DNA from: Muribaculaceae bacterium
Lineage (GTDB): Bacteria; Bacteroidota; Bacteroidia; Bacteroidales; Muribaculaceae
Reading direction: 5' to 3'
Assembly: GCA_017557425.1 (NCBI GenBank)
Contig: JAFYYU010000016.1
Span: 1 to 64,000, forward strand
DNA: 64,000 bases
The translations under genes were made by a program, and so were the position numbers. Under the pieces are notes generated by a model. It was not told the origin of the DNA. It did not search any database and saw nothing but the letters and a program-made list of their open reading frames with translations. This document shows, piece by piece, positions 9,897 through 19,846 of this stretch (within the stretch, counting starts at the first letter, position 1; the number at the start of each line of letters is the position of its first letter).

Positions 9897-10841
9897 ATGA
9901 AAAAACTAAGATTGTTATTCACATCGATGTTGATGCTGGTCACTGCCAGCGGATTTGCCCAGGACAGTTACCGTGAGGCCGTGAAGGATTATATGACGGC
10001 ACTTGACCAGTTTGATGAGTACAAGTCGAAGATGTCCACTATCAGCATGCTATTTCAAAGGGACGGACAAGTGGATATTGACCAGCTGACAAATCGCTAT
10101 TTTGAGGAGCAGTTAAAGAATGAATTGATAGACTATTCCGTGTCTAGGATGGTGTCAAGCGGCATTACCGAGGCCGATCTCAAGGAAATGGTATCCTTGC
10201 TCACCACCCCGCAGGGCAAGAGCTATAAAACCCACACAAAAGACATGGCGACGGAGTTCGGCAAATTCATGTATAAGCCATTTTTGCTATTGATGGAAAA
10301 ATACGGTAAGTCAACCGATGAAATGGTTCCCTATGAGCCCATTGAACTATGGCCAGGATTTAGTAAGGGGGCGCCTGTTCAGCGCAAAGCGGAAATCGAT
10401 GACGCCTATGCCGCTAAATTCAATAGTGTGATCATGGAATCGGTTATCGCAAAGTCGATGATAGATGCGATGAAAAAAAGTGTAGAGGAATCCCGATATG
10501 CTTCACAATACGATGATGTCGAGGGGTATCAAAAATCCTATAAGGAGGGTACAGATAGAATTATCAATTCTGTTCCTACAATCATGCTGAACTGCGCTTT
10601 TGGCATTTTGACCCTCGAAGATCTTGATTATGGAGCCATGCTTATGTCAAACGATACCTATTGTAAATTTGTAAACAGTAACCTTACCGGTTTCGAAACC
10701 AATTATGGAGAAGCCAAGAATATGGCCCAAAGTATATATCTCAATTACTTGCAATGGATGGAGGGAAATGGTGCAAAAGTCACTGAGGACCCCGAAGTTC
10801 TCATGAATATGTTCAAGTCGTTATTGAATTTTGCGGATTGA
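9897..10841 (+). CDS. Secreted protein of unknown function
   Basis: This is a 314-aa protein with a signal peptide (about 1-21). The rest is mostly helical and charged, with no cysteine cluster or catalytic motif I recognise. The pattern of YREAVKDYMTALDQF and 'LKEMVSLLTTPQGKSY' is somewhat like DUF2059 proteins. It is a single-gene unit with its own promoter and terminator. Confidence 0.65.
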   Translation: MKKLRLLFTSMLMLVTASGFAQDSYREAVKDYMTALDQFDEYKSKMSTISMLFQRDGQVDIDQLTNRYFEEQLKNELIDYSVSRMVSSGITEADLKEMVSLLTTPQGKSYKTHTKDMATEFGKFMYKPFLLLMEKYGKSTDEMVPYEPIELWPGFSKGAPVQRKAEIDDAYAAKFNSVIMESVIAKSMIDAMKKSVEESRYASQYDDVEGYQKSYKEGTDRIINSVPTIMLNCAFGILTLEDLDYGAMLMSNDTYCKFVNSNLTGFETNYGEAKNMAQSIYLNYLQWMEGNGAKVTEDPEVLMNMFKSLLNFAD

Positions 10842-10862
10842 TTTCACCCCCGACCCACAATA

Positions 10863-10910
10863 CGCCGCTAGCCGCTGTCCTGCCACAGAGATAGCGGCTG
10901 GCGTTTTATT
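10863..10910 (+). terminator. Terminator after the 9897 gene
   Basis: CGCCGCTAGCCGCT pairs with AGCGGCTGGCG, followed by TTTTATTTT. Confidence 0.8.
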
Positions 10911-10968
10911 TTGGCGACTTATCTGGATAATTTGTTCTCAAAAGAGGCCGCATGTAGTGATTTTTTCG

Positions 10969-10976
10969 TAAATTTG
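10969..10976 (+). promoter_or_regulatory. Promoter -7 box of the tricorn-like gene
   Basis: TAAATTTG, 20-32 bases before the possible ATG codons. Confidence 0.55.
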
Positions 10977-10996
10977 CAGGATTAAACCCGAAACTA

Positions 10997-13900
10997 ATGA
11001 TAGAAATGATGAAAAAATTCCTCGTACTATTCGCCGTGCTGACGGCAATGACCGCGATGGCCGACACGCCGTTGTGGATGCGTTATGCGAGCATCTCGCC
11101 TGACGGTAACAAGATCGCGTTCTGCTACAAGGGTGACATCTATGTGGTGCCCTCCGCTGGCGGACAGGCTGTGCAGTTGACCTCACAGTCGAGTTATGAA
11201 TCCCAACCCGTATGGTCGCCCGACGGCACGATGCTGGCGTTTGCCAGCGACCGCAAGGGCAACAACGACATCTACGTGATGCCCTCGACAGGCGGCCAGC
11301 CCAAGCAGCTCACGCGCAACAGCGCTGCCGAGACGCCATGGACCTTCAGCCCCGACGGCAAGTACATCTACTTCAGCGCTGCCATTCAGGACCCTGCCAG
11401 CAGCATGCTGTTCCCCAGCGGCCGCTTGACCGAGGTGTATAAGGTGCCCGTCGAGGGTGGCCGTGCCACCCGCGAGTTGGGCACCCCTGCCGAGTACATC
11501 TGCTGGAACAAGACAGGCGACTACTTCGTCTATCAGGACCGCAAGGGCGGCGAGGACGAGTACCGCAAGCACCACACCTCGTCGATTACGCGCGACATCT
11601 GGTGCTATGACGCCAAGACCGGCCATCACACCAACCTGACCAACATCGGCGGCGAGGACCGTAATCCCGTCCTCAGCCCCGACGGCAAGACCGTTTACTT
11701 CCTGAGTGAGCGTAACGGCGGTTCGATGAACGTCTATTCGATGCCGCTGGACCATCCCAGCCAGTTGAAGGCCGTGACCGACTTCACGGTGAATCCCGTG
11801 CGCTTCTTGTCGATTGCCAATAACGGTACCTTGTGCTTCACCCAGGACGGCGAACTCTACACCATGCGCCAGGGTGGCCAGCCCAACAAAGTGAACATCA
11901 GCCTGTGGCATGACGACAGCGACCAGATCCAGAATATGTCGTTCACCCGTGGCGCTACCGATGCCGCCGTTTCGCCCGACGGCAAGATGGTGGCCTTTGT
12001 GGTGCGCGGTGAGGTCTTTGTGACCTCGGTGGAATATAGTACCACCAAACGCATCACCAACACCCCCGCTGCCGAGAATTGGGTATCGTGGGGCGCCGAC
12101 AACCGCACGCTGGCCTATGCTACCGAGCGCAACGGCAACTGGGAACTCGTCCTTGCAACCATCGAGCGCAAGGATGACCCCAACTTCCCCAATGCCACTC
12201 TCATCAATGAAGAAATCCTGCTGCCCTCGACCACCGTGGAGCGCATGTATCCCTGCCTGTCGCCCGACGGCAAGAAACTCGCCTTTATCGAAGACCGCAC
12301 CTACCTGAAGGTGCTGGACCTCAAGACCAAGCAGGTGACCCAGGTGACCGACGGCTCGACATGGTATGAGACCAACGGCGGCTTTGACTATAGCTGGTCG
12401 CCCGACGGCAAGTGGTTTGCCCTCGAGTTCATCGGCAACCAGCGCGACCCCTACACCGACATCGGCATTGTTTCGGCCAAGGGCGGTCCCATCACCAATA
12501 TCACCGGTAGCGCCTACATCAGCGAGGGTCCGCGTTGGGTCATGGAGGGCAACGCCATCATGTTCCGCAGCAACCGCTACGGTATGCGCAGTCATGCCTC
12601 GTGGGGCTCGCAGGACGACGTGTTCCTGGCCTTCGTTAACCAGGAGGCGCTCGACCGCTACAACCTCAACAAGGAGGACTATGAGCTGCTGACCGAGGCC
12701 GAGAAGGAAGCCAAGAAGGCCGAGGAAAAGAAAGCCGAGGACACCAAGAACAGCAAGAAGAAAGGCAAAAACGACACTCCTGCCGCCAAGCCTGCCAGCA
12801 AGGACCTGGTTGTCGAACTCGATGGCATCGAGGACCGCATCGTGCGCGTGACTCCCAACTCGAGCAATATCTCGGGCTGCATGATCACGCCTGACGGCGA
12901 GTCACTGTACTACTTGTCGGCCTTTGAAAAGGGCTACGACCTGTGGAAGATGGACCTGCGCAAGCACGAGACCAAGCTGTTGAACAAGATGGGCGGCGGT
13001 GGCGCCGACATCCAGGCCAGCAAGGACGGCAAGACGCTCTTTGTGCTGGGCAGCAGCAAGATGCAGAAGCTCACCGTGGCCGGCGACAAGCTCACGGGCA
13101 TCGACTACAAGGCCGACATGAAGATGGACCTGTTTGCCGAGCGCGAGTACATGTTCAACCACGTGGACAAGCAGATCGAGAAGCGTTTCTACAACCTCAA
13201 CTATCACGGCTGTGACTGGAAGGCCAACGTGGAGACCTACCGCAAGTTCTTGCCACACATCAACAACAATCAGGATTTTGCCAACCTGCTGAGCGAACTG
13301 CTGGGCGAGTTGAACGCATCGCACACCGGCGGCCGCTATTATCCCACCAGCGGCGAGGCCACCTCTGACCTGGGCCTCATCTATGACTGGAACTATACGG
13401 GCAACGGCCTCATGATTGACGAAGTAATCGCCGACGGTCCTCTCGCCAAGGCCAAGAGCCAAGTCAAGCCCGGTGTCGTCCTTGAGAAGATTAACGGCAC
13501 GTACATTAACTTGGAGAATGACTATACAGAGCTTCTCAACGGCCAGGCCGGCAAGAAGACCCTTCTCTCGTTCTTCAACCCCAATACCGGCAGGCGCTGG
13601 GATGAGGTGGTGAAGCCCATCACCAAGGGCGCCTTGAGCGACCTGATGTACAAGCGCTGGGTAAAGCGCAACGCCCACGTGGTGGACAGCCTGTCGGGCG
13701 GCCGCCTGGGTTATGTGCACCTGGAGTCGATGAACGATGCCAGCTACCGTGACATCTACAGCGACGTGTTGGGAAAATACAACAAGCGCGACGGTATCGT
13801 TATCGATACCCGCTTCAACGGCGGTGGCCGTCTGCACGAGGATATCGAAGTCCTCTTCAGCGGCAAGAAGTACTTCACCCAGGTGATTCGCGGCCGCGAG

Positions 13901-14260
13901 GCTTGCGACATGCCCAGCCGCCGCTGGAACAAGCCCAGCATCATGCTGCAGTGCGAGGCCAACTACAGCAATGCCCACGGTACGCCCTGGGTTTACAGCC
14001 ATGACAAGTTGGGCAAACTGGTGGGTATGCCCGTTCCCGGCACGATGACCAGTGTGTCGTGGGAGCGTCTGCAAGACTCATCGCTCGTGTTCGGTATCCC
14101 CATTATCGGTTACCTGTTGCCTGAGGGTAATTACCTTGAGAACACGCAACTCGAACCTGACATCAAAATAGCTAACAATCCCGAGACCGTTGTAAACGGT
14201 GAGGACTTGCAGCTCAAGGCTGCTGTCGAGGAGTTGATGCGTGAGTGCGGACTTAAATAA
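10997..14260 (+). CDS. Tricorn-like S41 family protease with beta-propeller
   Basis: This 1087-aa exported protease has a signal peptide (MKKFLVLFAVLTA; ATG at 11009 is an equally good start). PD40/WD40-like propeller blades with repeated SPDGKxxxF motifs run to about residue 550. A Lys/Glu-rich linker at about 566-602 (EAKKAEEKKAED) leads to a second propeller-like segment, then a PDZ domain and a C-terminal S41 serine-protease domain with DTRFNGGGRLHED. The likely nucleophile is S991 (ANYSNAHGT). Related tricorn proteases trim peptides; here it would act in the periplasm. A hairpin terminator follows. Confidence 0.92.
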   Translation: MIEMMKKFLVLFAVLTAMTAMADTPLWMRYASISPDGNKIAFCYKGDIYVVPSAGGQAVQLTSQSSYESQPVWSPDGTMLAFASDRKGNNDIYVMPSTGGQPKQLTRNSAAETPWTFSPDGKYIYFSAAIQDPASSMLFPSGRLTEVYKVPVEGGRATRELGTPAEYICWNKTGDYFVYQDRKGGEDEYRKHHTSSITRDIWCYDAKTGHHTNLTNIGGEDRNPVLSPDGKTVYFLSERNGGSMNVYSMPLDHPSQLKAVTDFTVNPVRFLSIANNGTLCFTQDGELYTMRQGGQPNKVNISLWHDDSDQIQNMSFTRGATDAAVSPDGKMVAFVVRGEVFVTSVEYSTTKRITNTPAAENWVSWGADNRTLAYATERNGNWELVLATIERKDDPNFPNATLINEEILLPSTTVERMYPCLSPDGKKLAFIEDRTYLKVLDLKTKQVTQVTDGSTWYETNGGFDYSWSPDGKWFALEFIGNQRDPYTDIGIVSAKGGPITNITGSAYISEGPRWVMEGNAIMFRSNRYGMRSHASWGSQDDVFLAFVNQEALDRYNLNKEDYELLTEAEKEAKKAEEKKAEDTKNSKKKGKNDTPAAKPASKDLVVELDGIEDRIVRVTPNSSNISGCMITPDGESLYYLSAFEKGYDLWKMDLRKHETKLLNKMGGGGADIQASKDGKTLFVLGSSKMQKLTVAGDKLTGIDYKADMKMDLFAEREYMFNHVDKQIEKRFYNLNYHGCDWKANVETYRKFLPHINNNQDFANLLSELLGELNASHTGGRYYPTSGEATSDLGLIYDWNYTGNGLMIDEVIADGPLAKAKSQVKPGVVLEKINGTYINLENDYTELLNGQAGKKTLLSFFNPNTGRRWDEVVKPITKGALSDLMYKRWVKRNAHVVDSLSGGRLGYVHLESMNDASYRDIYSDVLGKYNKRDGIVIDTRFNGGGRLHEDIEVLFSGKKYFTQVIRGREACDMPSRRWNKPSIMLQCEANYSNAHGTPWVYSHDKLGKLVGMPVPGTMTSVSWERLQDSSLVFGIPIIGYLLPEGNYLENTQLEPDIKIANNPETVVNGEDLQLKAAVEELMRECGLK

Positions 14261-14267
14261 TGAACTT

Positions 14268-14296
14268 GTGGGGCCCCTGTGGGGTCCCACTTTTTT
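14268..14296 (+). terminator. Terminator after the tricorn-like gene
   Basis: GTGGGGCCCC / GGGGTCCCAC stem with a 3-nt loop and TTTTTT. Confidence 0.85.
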
Positions 14297-14311
14297 AAAC
14301 ACTATAAAACT

Positions 14312-14599
14312 ATGATGGATTTTATTACCAACAATCTGACCGATATCATCGGTTATGCCGGGTCTATTTGTTTGATTCTCGGCTACATGCCCCAGGCCAT
14401 TTACACGATTCGTACCCAAGACACTGATGGCATTGCCTTGCCCACCTTCCTAATGATGGGCTTGGGTGGCATCTTCTTTGCCATCCAGGGCTTGTTGCTC
14501 AAGAACTGGCCTCTGTTCATCACCAACGTGATCACAACCGTTTCGAGTGCCATCGTGTTCGGCATCAAGATGTACAACGATTATTTCAAGAAAAAATAA
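14312..14599 (+). CDS. SemiSWEET family transporter (PQ-loop)
   Basis: This 95-aa membrane protein has three predicted transmembrane helices, the arrangement of bacterial SemiSWEET sugar transporters that work as dimers. The PQ motif is in GYMPQAIYTIRT. I start at 14312; a longer reading begins inside the upstream terminator. The substrate is unknown; sugars are the usual cargo. Confidence 0.88.
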   Translation: MMDFITNNLTDIIGYAGSICLILGYMPQAIYTIRTQDTDGIALPTFLMMGLGGIFFAIQGLLLKNWPLFITNVITTVSSAIVFGIKMYNDYFKKK

Positions 14600-14615
14600 A
14601 AACCGCGATTTTTTC

Positions 14616-14646
14616 TTGGAGGGGTCACGAAAAGAGTGTACCTTTG
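14616..14646 (+). promoter_or_regulatory. Promoter of the TonB receptor operon
   Basis: TTGG at 14616 and TACCTTTG at 14639-14646 are 19 bases apart. They leave a leader of about 115 nt before the ATG at 14767, in which I see no clear structure. Confidence 0.65.
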
Positions 14647-14766
14647 ACAAGTTTTATACTCAACGGCCTGAAACCCTAAGAGGTTTTCATTAAATTAACC
14701 AAAAAGTATCAATTTGACAAACTGACTAAGTCAACGAATAATAACTATTTATAGATAATTTGTTTT

Positions 14767-17529
14767 ATGAGACTTAAACTGTTTTTGCTTATAGCACTCT
14801 TTGCCACCTTGCCGCTGTTGGCGCAGCATACAGGTGTGCAAGGCGTGGTCGTTGATGCAAAAAGCGGCCTGCCCGTCGTGGGTGCTACCGTCATGCTTGA
14901 CAATCAGGGCAACGCGGCAACCACAGACGCCTTAGGAAAGTTCCTGATTGACGATGCCCTGCAGGGTGCTGACGAGCTGCTGGTCTTGTGCTACGGCTAC
15001 AAGGACTGGTCGCAGCCGGTGACCATCATCGCCGGTGAGATAGAGAACCTGGGCACGATTCATGTCGAATCCGTCTCATTTGAGAGTGCCGAGGTCATGG
15101 AGTACCGCAACGCTGTCGCCGACATGGCATTGTCCGAATCCCAACTCGAGGATGAGGAAGGCAATACCCAGGAAGTGGCACTGCTGAGCGGCGCCAGCGA
15201 CAACCCGTTCTATCAGGCATCGAGTTACACCTTCAGCACGGCCCGTTTCCGCATCCGCGGTTACGAGAACCAGAAGACCGAAACCTACATCAACAGCATT
15301 CCCTTTAACGATGGTATCCGTTTCTCGTTCAACTACTCGATGACCGGTGGTTTGAATCAGGCATTCAGGAACAAAACCATCGGTATGGGACTGGAGGAAA
15401 ACAGCTATGGCTTTGGTGGCATCGGCGGTGCCAATAACATCAAGACCTTTGCGGCCGATTATGCCCCGGGCACTCGTTTGAGTCTCGCCTATACCAACGG
15501 CAATTACCGTTGGCGTGGTATGGTTACCCACGCCACTGGTTTGAATAAGCATGGTTGGGCAATGACAGTCTCGGCTGTAGCCCGTTATGCTGACGAGGGT
15601 GTATATCCCGGCTCGTTCTACAACAGTTGGGGTTATTTCCTCGCGTTGCAGAAGGTCTTCAACCCGCGGCACTCGCTGACGTTGACCACATTTGGCGCCC
15701 CGACCAAGCGTGCCGCCAACTCGGCCATCTATGAGGAGTGTGCCCAGTTGACAGGCAGTAACATGTACAGCCCGGACTGGGGCTGGCAAGAGGGCAAGAA
15801 GCGCAACTCCAAGGTAGTGGAGTCGTTTGATCCCACCGTCATCCTCAACTGGTTGTGGAAACCCAATGACGGCACCCAACTCAACACGGGCTTCGCCTAT
15901 CACAAGTCCTTCTACAGCAAGGCTGCTCTTAACTGGTACAGGGCTGCTGACCCACGTCCCGATTATTACCGTTACCTGCCGTCTTACTTCACCGATGAGA
16001 CCTCCCAGGCCCTTTATACCGACTTGTGGACGAGTGAAAGTGAAATCACTCAAATCCGCTGGAACAATCTGTATCAGGCAAACTACCTGAACAACCAGAT
16101 TGCCGACCAGACGGGTGTTGAGCAGGGCTCGACTTATATTCTTGAGAACCGTCACAGCAATCAGTCAAGCTTTACCCTGTCAACGGTACTCAACAAGCGC
16201 TTCTCCAACCAGTTATCGATGATGACCGGCGCTAGTGCCAATTATGCCGTCTCGTCCTATTATAAGACCATCAAGGACCTGCTGGGTGGTCGTTTCTGGC
16301 TGGATGTGGATAACTTTGCCGAGCGCGATTTCCCCGAAACCCCTGAAATGGCTCAGAACGACATGGAGAATCCTAACCGTAAGGCGATGAAGGGTGACCG
16401 TTTCGGTTATGACTACGACATCCTCACGCTTAAGGCTGAACTGTGGCATCAGTGGGTACTCAATCTGGCAAAATGGGAGTTGTTCGCCAGTGTCAAGGGT
16501 GACTACTTCCAGTTCCAGCGCGACGGCCACATGCGCAACGGCCGCGCCCCCGAGAATTCCTATGGCAAGGGTGAAACGCACCGGTTCTTGACCTACGGCG
16601 CCAAGGCCGGTATCACCTTCAAGCTTGACGGCCGCAACAGCTTCACGGGCCATGCTTTCTATGGCACCGAGGCACCGCGTCCCTATGACGCTTACATCTC
16701 AGCGCGTACCAAGGATGACGTGATTGACCTCAAGGTGGAGAAGATTTTCTCGGCCGACCTGAGCTATGTAATGAGCTACCGCAATTTCAAGGGTATTGTC
16801 ACCGCATTCTACACCGACCAGCGTGACAACACCGAGCGCAACTCATTCTATGACGATGTGCGCAGCACATTCATGAACTTCTCCCTTACGGGCGTTCACA
16901 AGCAGTACAAGGGCGTTGAAGTGGGTCTGAGTTACAAGTTGTCACCCTCATTGACAGTGAGCGGTGCAGCCAACATTGCCCGTTATCAATACAAGAACCG
17001 TCCCCTGGGTACACGCAGCTATGAAAACGGCTCCAACCCTGATGTGACTTCGGTAATCTACCTCAAGAACTTCTATGTGGCTGGCACGCCCCAGGAATGC
17101 TATTCACTGGCCTTCAACTGGGCGGGTCCCAAAAACTGGTATGTCGAGTTGAACGGCGCCTGGATGAACCGCTCCTATGTGAGCATTTCGCCTATCCGCC
17201 ACGAGGCCATTGACAACCTGTACCAGTTGGCCGATAACGAGGAGCACTTGCAGCAGCTCATTAAGGATTTGAGTCTCCAGGAGAAACTCAACGAGGCTCT
17301 GGTTATCAATGCCAGCATTGGTCACGTGATTTATATCAACCGCACGGCATCGTTTAACATCAATTTGAACTTGAACAATATCCTTGATAACAAGAACATC
17401 CAGACGGGTGGTTATCAACAGGGCCGTATCGACACCAAGGATATCACCAACACCGCCAACAAGTTCCCCAACAAGTACTACTATGCACAGGGGTTCAAGG
17501 TGTTCCTGAACTTGGGTCTGAAGTTCTGA
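14767..17529 (+). CDS. TonB-dependent outer-membrane receptor
   Basis: This 920-aa protein has a signal peptide (1-19) and a carboxypeptidase-regulatory-like domain at about 22-100 (VQGVVVDAKSGLPVVGATVML). A plug domain (ARFRIRGYENQKTETYINSIPFND) follows, then a 22-strand barrel ending in the aromatic-terminated strand GFKVFLNLGLKF. It moves a ligand across the outer membrane using TonB energy. It is followed by a DUF5689 lipoprotein and an exported EEP-family nuclease/phosphatase, so the cargo may be released from nucleic acid or phosphoesters (inference). Confidence 0.93.
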   Translation: MRLKLFLLIALFATLPLLAQHTGVQGVVVDAKSGLPVVGATVMLDNQGNAATTDALGKFLIDDALQGADELLVLCYGYKDWSQPVTIIAGEIENLGTIHVESVSFESAEVMEYRNAVADMALSESQLEDEEGNTQEVALLSGASDNPFYQASSYTFSTARFRIRGYENQKTETYINSIPFNDGIRFSFNYSMTGGLNQAFRNKTIGMGLEENSYGFGGIGGANNIKTFAADYAPGTRLSLAYTNGNYRWRGMVTHATGLNKHGWAMTVSAVARYADEGVYPGSFYNSWGYFLALQKVFNPRHSLTLTTFGAPTKRAANSAIYEECAQLTGSNMYSPDWGWQEGKKRNSKVVESFDPTVILNWLWKPNDGTQLNTGFAYHKSFYSKAALNWYRAADPRPDYYRYLPSYFTDETSQALYTDLWTSESEITQIRWNNLYQANYLNNQIADQTGVEQGSTYILENRHSNQSSFTLSTVLNKRFSNQLSMMTGASANYAVSSYYKTIKDLLGGRFWLDVDNFAERDFPETPEMAQNDMENPNRKAMKGDRFGYDYDILTLKAELWHQWVLNLAKWELFASVKGDYFQFQRDGHMRNGRAPENSYGKGETHRFLTYGAKAGITFKLDGRNSFTGHAFYGTEAPRPYDAYISARTKDDVIDLKVEKIFSADLSYVMSYRNFKGIVTAFYTDQRDNTERNSFYDDVRSTFMNFSLTGVHKQYKGVEVGLSYKLSPSLTVSGAANIARYQYKNRPLGTRSYENGSNPDVTSVIYLKNFYVAGTPQECYSLAFNWAGPKNWYVELNGAWMNRSYVSISPIRHEAIDNLYQLADNEEHLQQLIKDLSLQEKLNEALVINASIGHVIYINRTASFNINLNLNNILDNKNIQTGGYQQGRIDTKDITNTANKFPNKYYYAQGFKVFLNLGLKF

Positions 17530-17590
17530 TCAAGCATTCAATCTCAATAATCAAACAGATAACAATAAAACAAACAATAAAATCGACATT

Positions 17591-19816
17591 ATGAAACGTT
17601 TTAATTTTTATCTCAGCCTGATGCTCCTGTTGGTGTTCACCGCTGCCTGCAGTGATGAGTTTGACCAGCCGCCCATGGTGATTCCCACAGCCCAGCACAC
17701 CCCCAACATGACCATCGCTGAATTTAAGGCCAAGCATTGGCAAGATGACAGGAATTACATCGATACCATTAAGGATGACGAGGTGATTCATGGCTGGATT
17801 ACCAGCAGTGATGAAGAGGGCAATATCTACAAGCAGATTTACATCAGTGACGGCACTGGCGGTTTGACCGTATCCATCGATCAGAGCAGTATCTATACCA
17901 AGTACCGCATTGGCCAGGAGGTTGTCATCCCCATGAAGGGTTACTTCATCGGCAAATTCAACGGCCTGTTGTGCCTGGGTGTTCCTTATTGGTATGCCGC
18001 CCAGGGCGTATGGGAGTCAAACCGTATGCCGATGGAAATGTGGGATGCCATGACCGAGATCAATGGTCTGCCTGATCTTTCCAAGGTGGACACGACCGTT
18101 ATTGAACTGAGCGAGATCAAAGGCTCGGACCGTGAGACCTTGTTGAAGTACATGAGCCGTCTGGTTCGTGTCAATGGCGTCACCTTCACCGACGGTGGCA
18201 AGCCTTTCTCGGATCCTGATAACAACACTGACCGCGAGATCAAGGACGAGGCCGGTAATACGATTGTGGTGAGCAACAGTTCTTACGCTTCATTCCGTGC
18301 CGAGATCCTTCCCGAGAAAACCGTTGATGTAGTGGGTGAACTCAGCTACACTGCCAGCAAGGGCTTCTTCCTGCTGCTGCGCAGCGCGAGCGATGTGATT
18401 CTCAATACCACGCCGGGTACGGGAGGTAATCCTTATACGGTTGAACAGGCTATCGCTGCCCAGAATTCCGGCGCCAAGGGTTGGGTCGGCGGTTATATCG
18501 TGGGTGCTGTAGCCCCCGAGGTGACCAGTGTGAGCAGCAATGCCGATGTTGAGTGGAAGGCTCCCACCACCCTCGACAACACGCTCGTGATTGCCGATGA
18601 TCCCGAGTGCAAGGACTACACCAAGTGCATCTTCATCGCTCTGCCTCAGGGCACGCCGTTCCGCGAGCAGGCTAACCTGAAGGATAATCCTGTTTACTAC
18701 AAGAAATACCTCAAGGCTAAGGGTATCCTTGCCACCTATATGGGTGTTGCAGGTATTACCGGCAATACTGGATCGACCGATGAGTTCGTGCTTCCGTTCC
18801 CCCGTCCTGTAAGGGAACTCAACGAGACCTTCGACAACGCTCTGCCCACCACGTGGACCGAGGTTGTTGTCAGCGGCGACAAGAAGTGGTATAAAGCCGA
18901 CTTCAATGGTGACGGATATGCTGCAATGACGGGTTATAACGGCAAGCAGCCGCCCTTCGACACCTGGTTTATCACGCCTGCTTTGGATCTCGAGAACGCT
19001 GCCGGTAAGGGATTCTCCTTCACCAGCGAGACCCGCAGCTACGGCAGCACCAAGACGACATTTGATGTCTATCTGCTCAATTCGCTTGATCCCACGACTG
19101 CCACTGTCAAGGAGAAGCTGAATCCTATTCTGGCCAAGGCACCGAACTCTACCGGTACCTGGAGTGCATGGACCTCGTCGGGCGAGCTTGACCTGAGCGA
19201 CTGGGCCGACGGCGTATATTACATTGCCTTCCATTATCATGCCGACACCGATAGTGAATATGATACCTGGGGCATCGATAACGTGAGATTCGGCTTCAAA
19301 CTGGCTCCCAACACCCGCGCCGACTTCGAGACGATGGGAGAGCCTAACGGTAGCCAATATGGCACGTTCACCTCGGCAAAGGGTTGGGTGGCCACTAATA
19401 GCCTCCTGTTTTCCGGTGGCCCAAGCGACATACCTCCCGTATATCAGTTCATCGGCTTCATGACAGGCAGTGAAAGCAGTTATGCGATGGCTCCCACGCT
19501 CAATGGTAAGACCAGCGCTGTGGGCACCCTCGTGTCGCCCACATTGAAGGGTGGTATGAAGAAACTCACCTTCAGCTACGGTGCGGCCTTCTCTGACAAG
19601 AACCTCGCCTTCCGCATCGATGTGAAGCAGAACGGCAGTGTGGTCAAGACTTGGGAGGTCAATAAGACGTCGGTTACTCAAAAGACGGCTTATACCTTTG
19701 CCGAGGACTGTGATATCAAGGGTGACTTCACCATTGAGATCACCAACCTGTGCCCGTCTAACTCGACGAGCAACAAGGACCGTGTTTCGATCTGGAACCT
19801 TGTTTGGGAACAGTAA
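17591..19816 (+). CDS. DUF5689 surface lipoprotein
   Basis: This is a 741-aa lipoprotein with the acylated Cys at residue 20 (VFTAACSDE). The N-terminal DUF5689 OB-like region covers about 40-270 (GWITSSDEEGNIYKQIYISD). A second OB-like repeat (VEQAIAAQNSGAKGWVGGYI) is followed by two jelly-roll, choice-of-anchor-type domains (FDTWFITPALDLENA). It lies 61 bases after the TonB receptor and 30 before the nuclease. It probably forms the surface-exposed binding partner of the receptor. Confidence 0.86.
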   Translation: MKRFNFYLSLMLLLVFTAACSDEFDQPPMVIPTAQHTPNMTIAEFKAKHWQDDRNYIDTIKDDEVIHGWITSSDEEGNIYKQIYISDGTGGLTVSIDQSSIYTKYRIGQEVVIPMKGYFIGKFNGLLCLGVPYWYAAQGVWESNRMPMEMWDAMTEINGLPDLSKVDTTVIELSEIKGSDRETLLKYMSRLVRVNGVTFTDGGKPFSDPDNNTDREIKDEAGNTIVVSNSSYASFRAEILPEKTVDVVGELSYTASKGFFLLLRSASDVILNTTPGTGGNPYTVEQAIAAQNSGAKGWVGGYIVGAVAPEVTSVSSNADVEWKAPTTLDNTLVIADDPECKDYTKCIFIALPQGTPFREQANLKDNPVYYKKYLKAKGILATYMGVAGITGNTGSTDEFVLPFPRPVRELNETFDNALPTTWTEVVVSGDKKWYKADFNGDGYAAMTGYNGKQPPFDTWFITPALDLENAAGKGFSFTSETRSYGSTKTTFDVYLLNSLDPTTATVKEKLNPILAKAPNSTGTWSAWTSSGELDLSDWADGVYYIAFHYHADTDSEYDTWGIDNVRFGFKLAPNTRADFETMGEPNGSQYGTFTSAKGWVATNSLLFSGGPSDIPPVYQFIGFMTGSESSYAMAPTLNGKTSAVGTLVSPTLKGGMKKLTFSYGAAFSDKNLAFRIDVKQNGSVVKTWEVNKTSVTQKTAYTFAEDCDIKGDFTIEITNLCPSNSTSNKDRVSIWNLVWEQ

Positions 19817-19846
19817 ATCATTCTTGACCATTAAAACAATATCGTC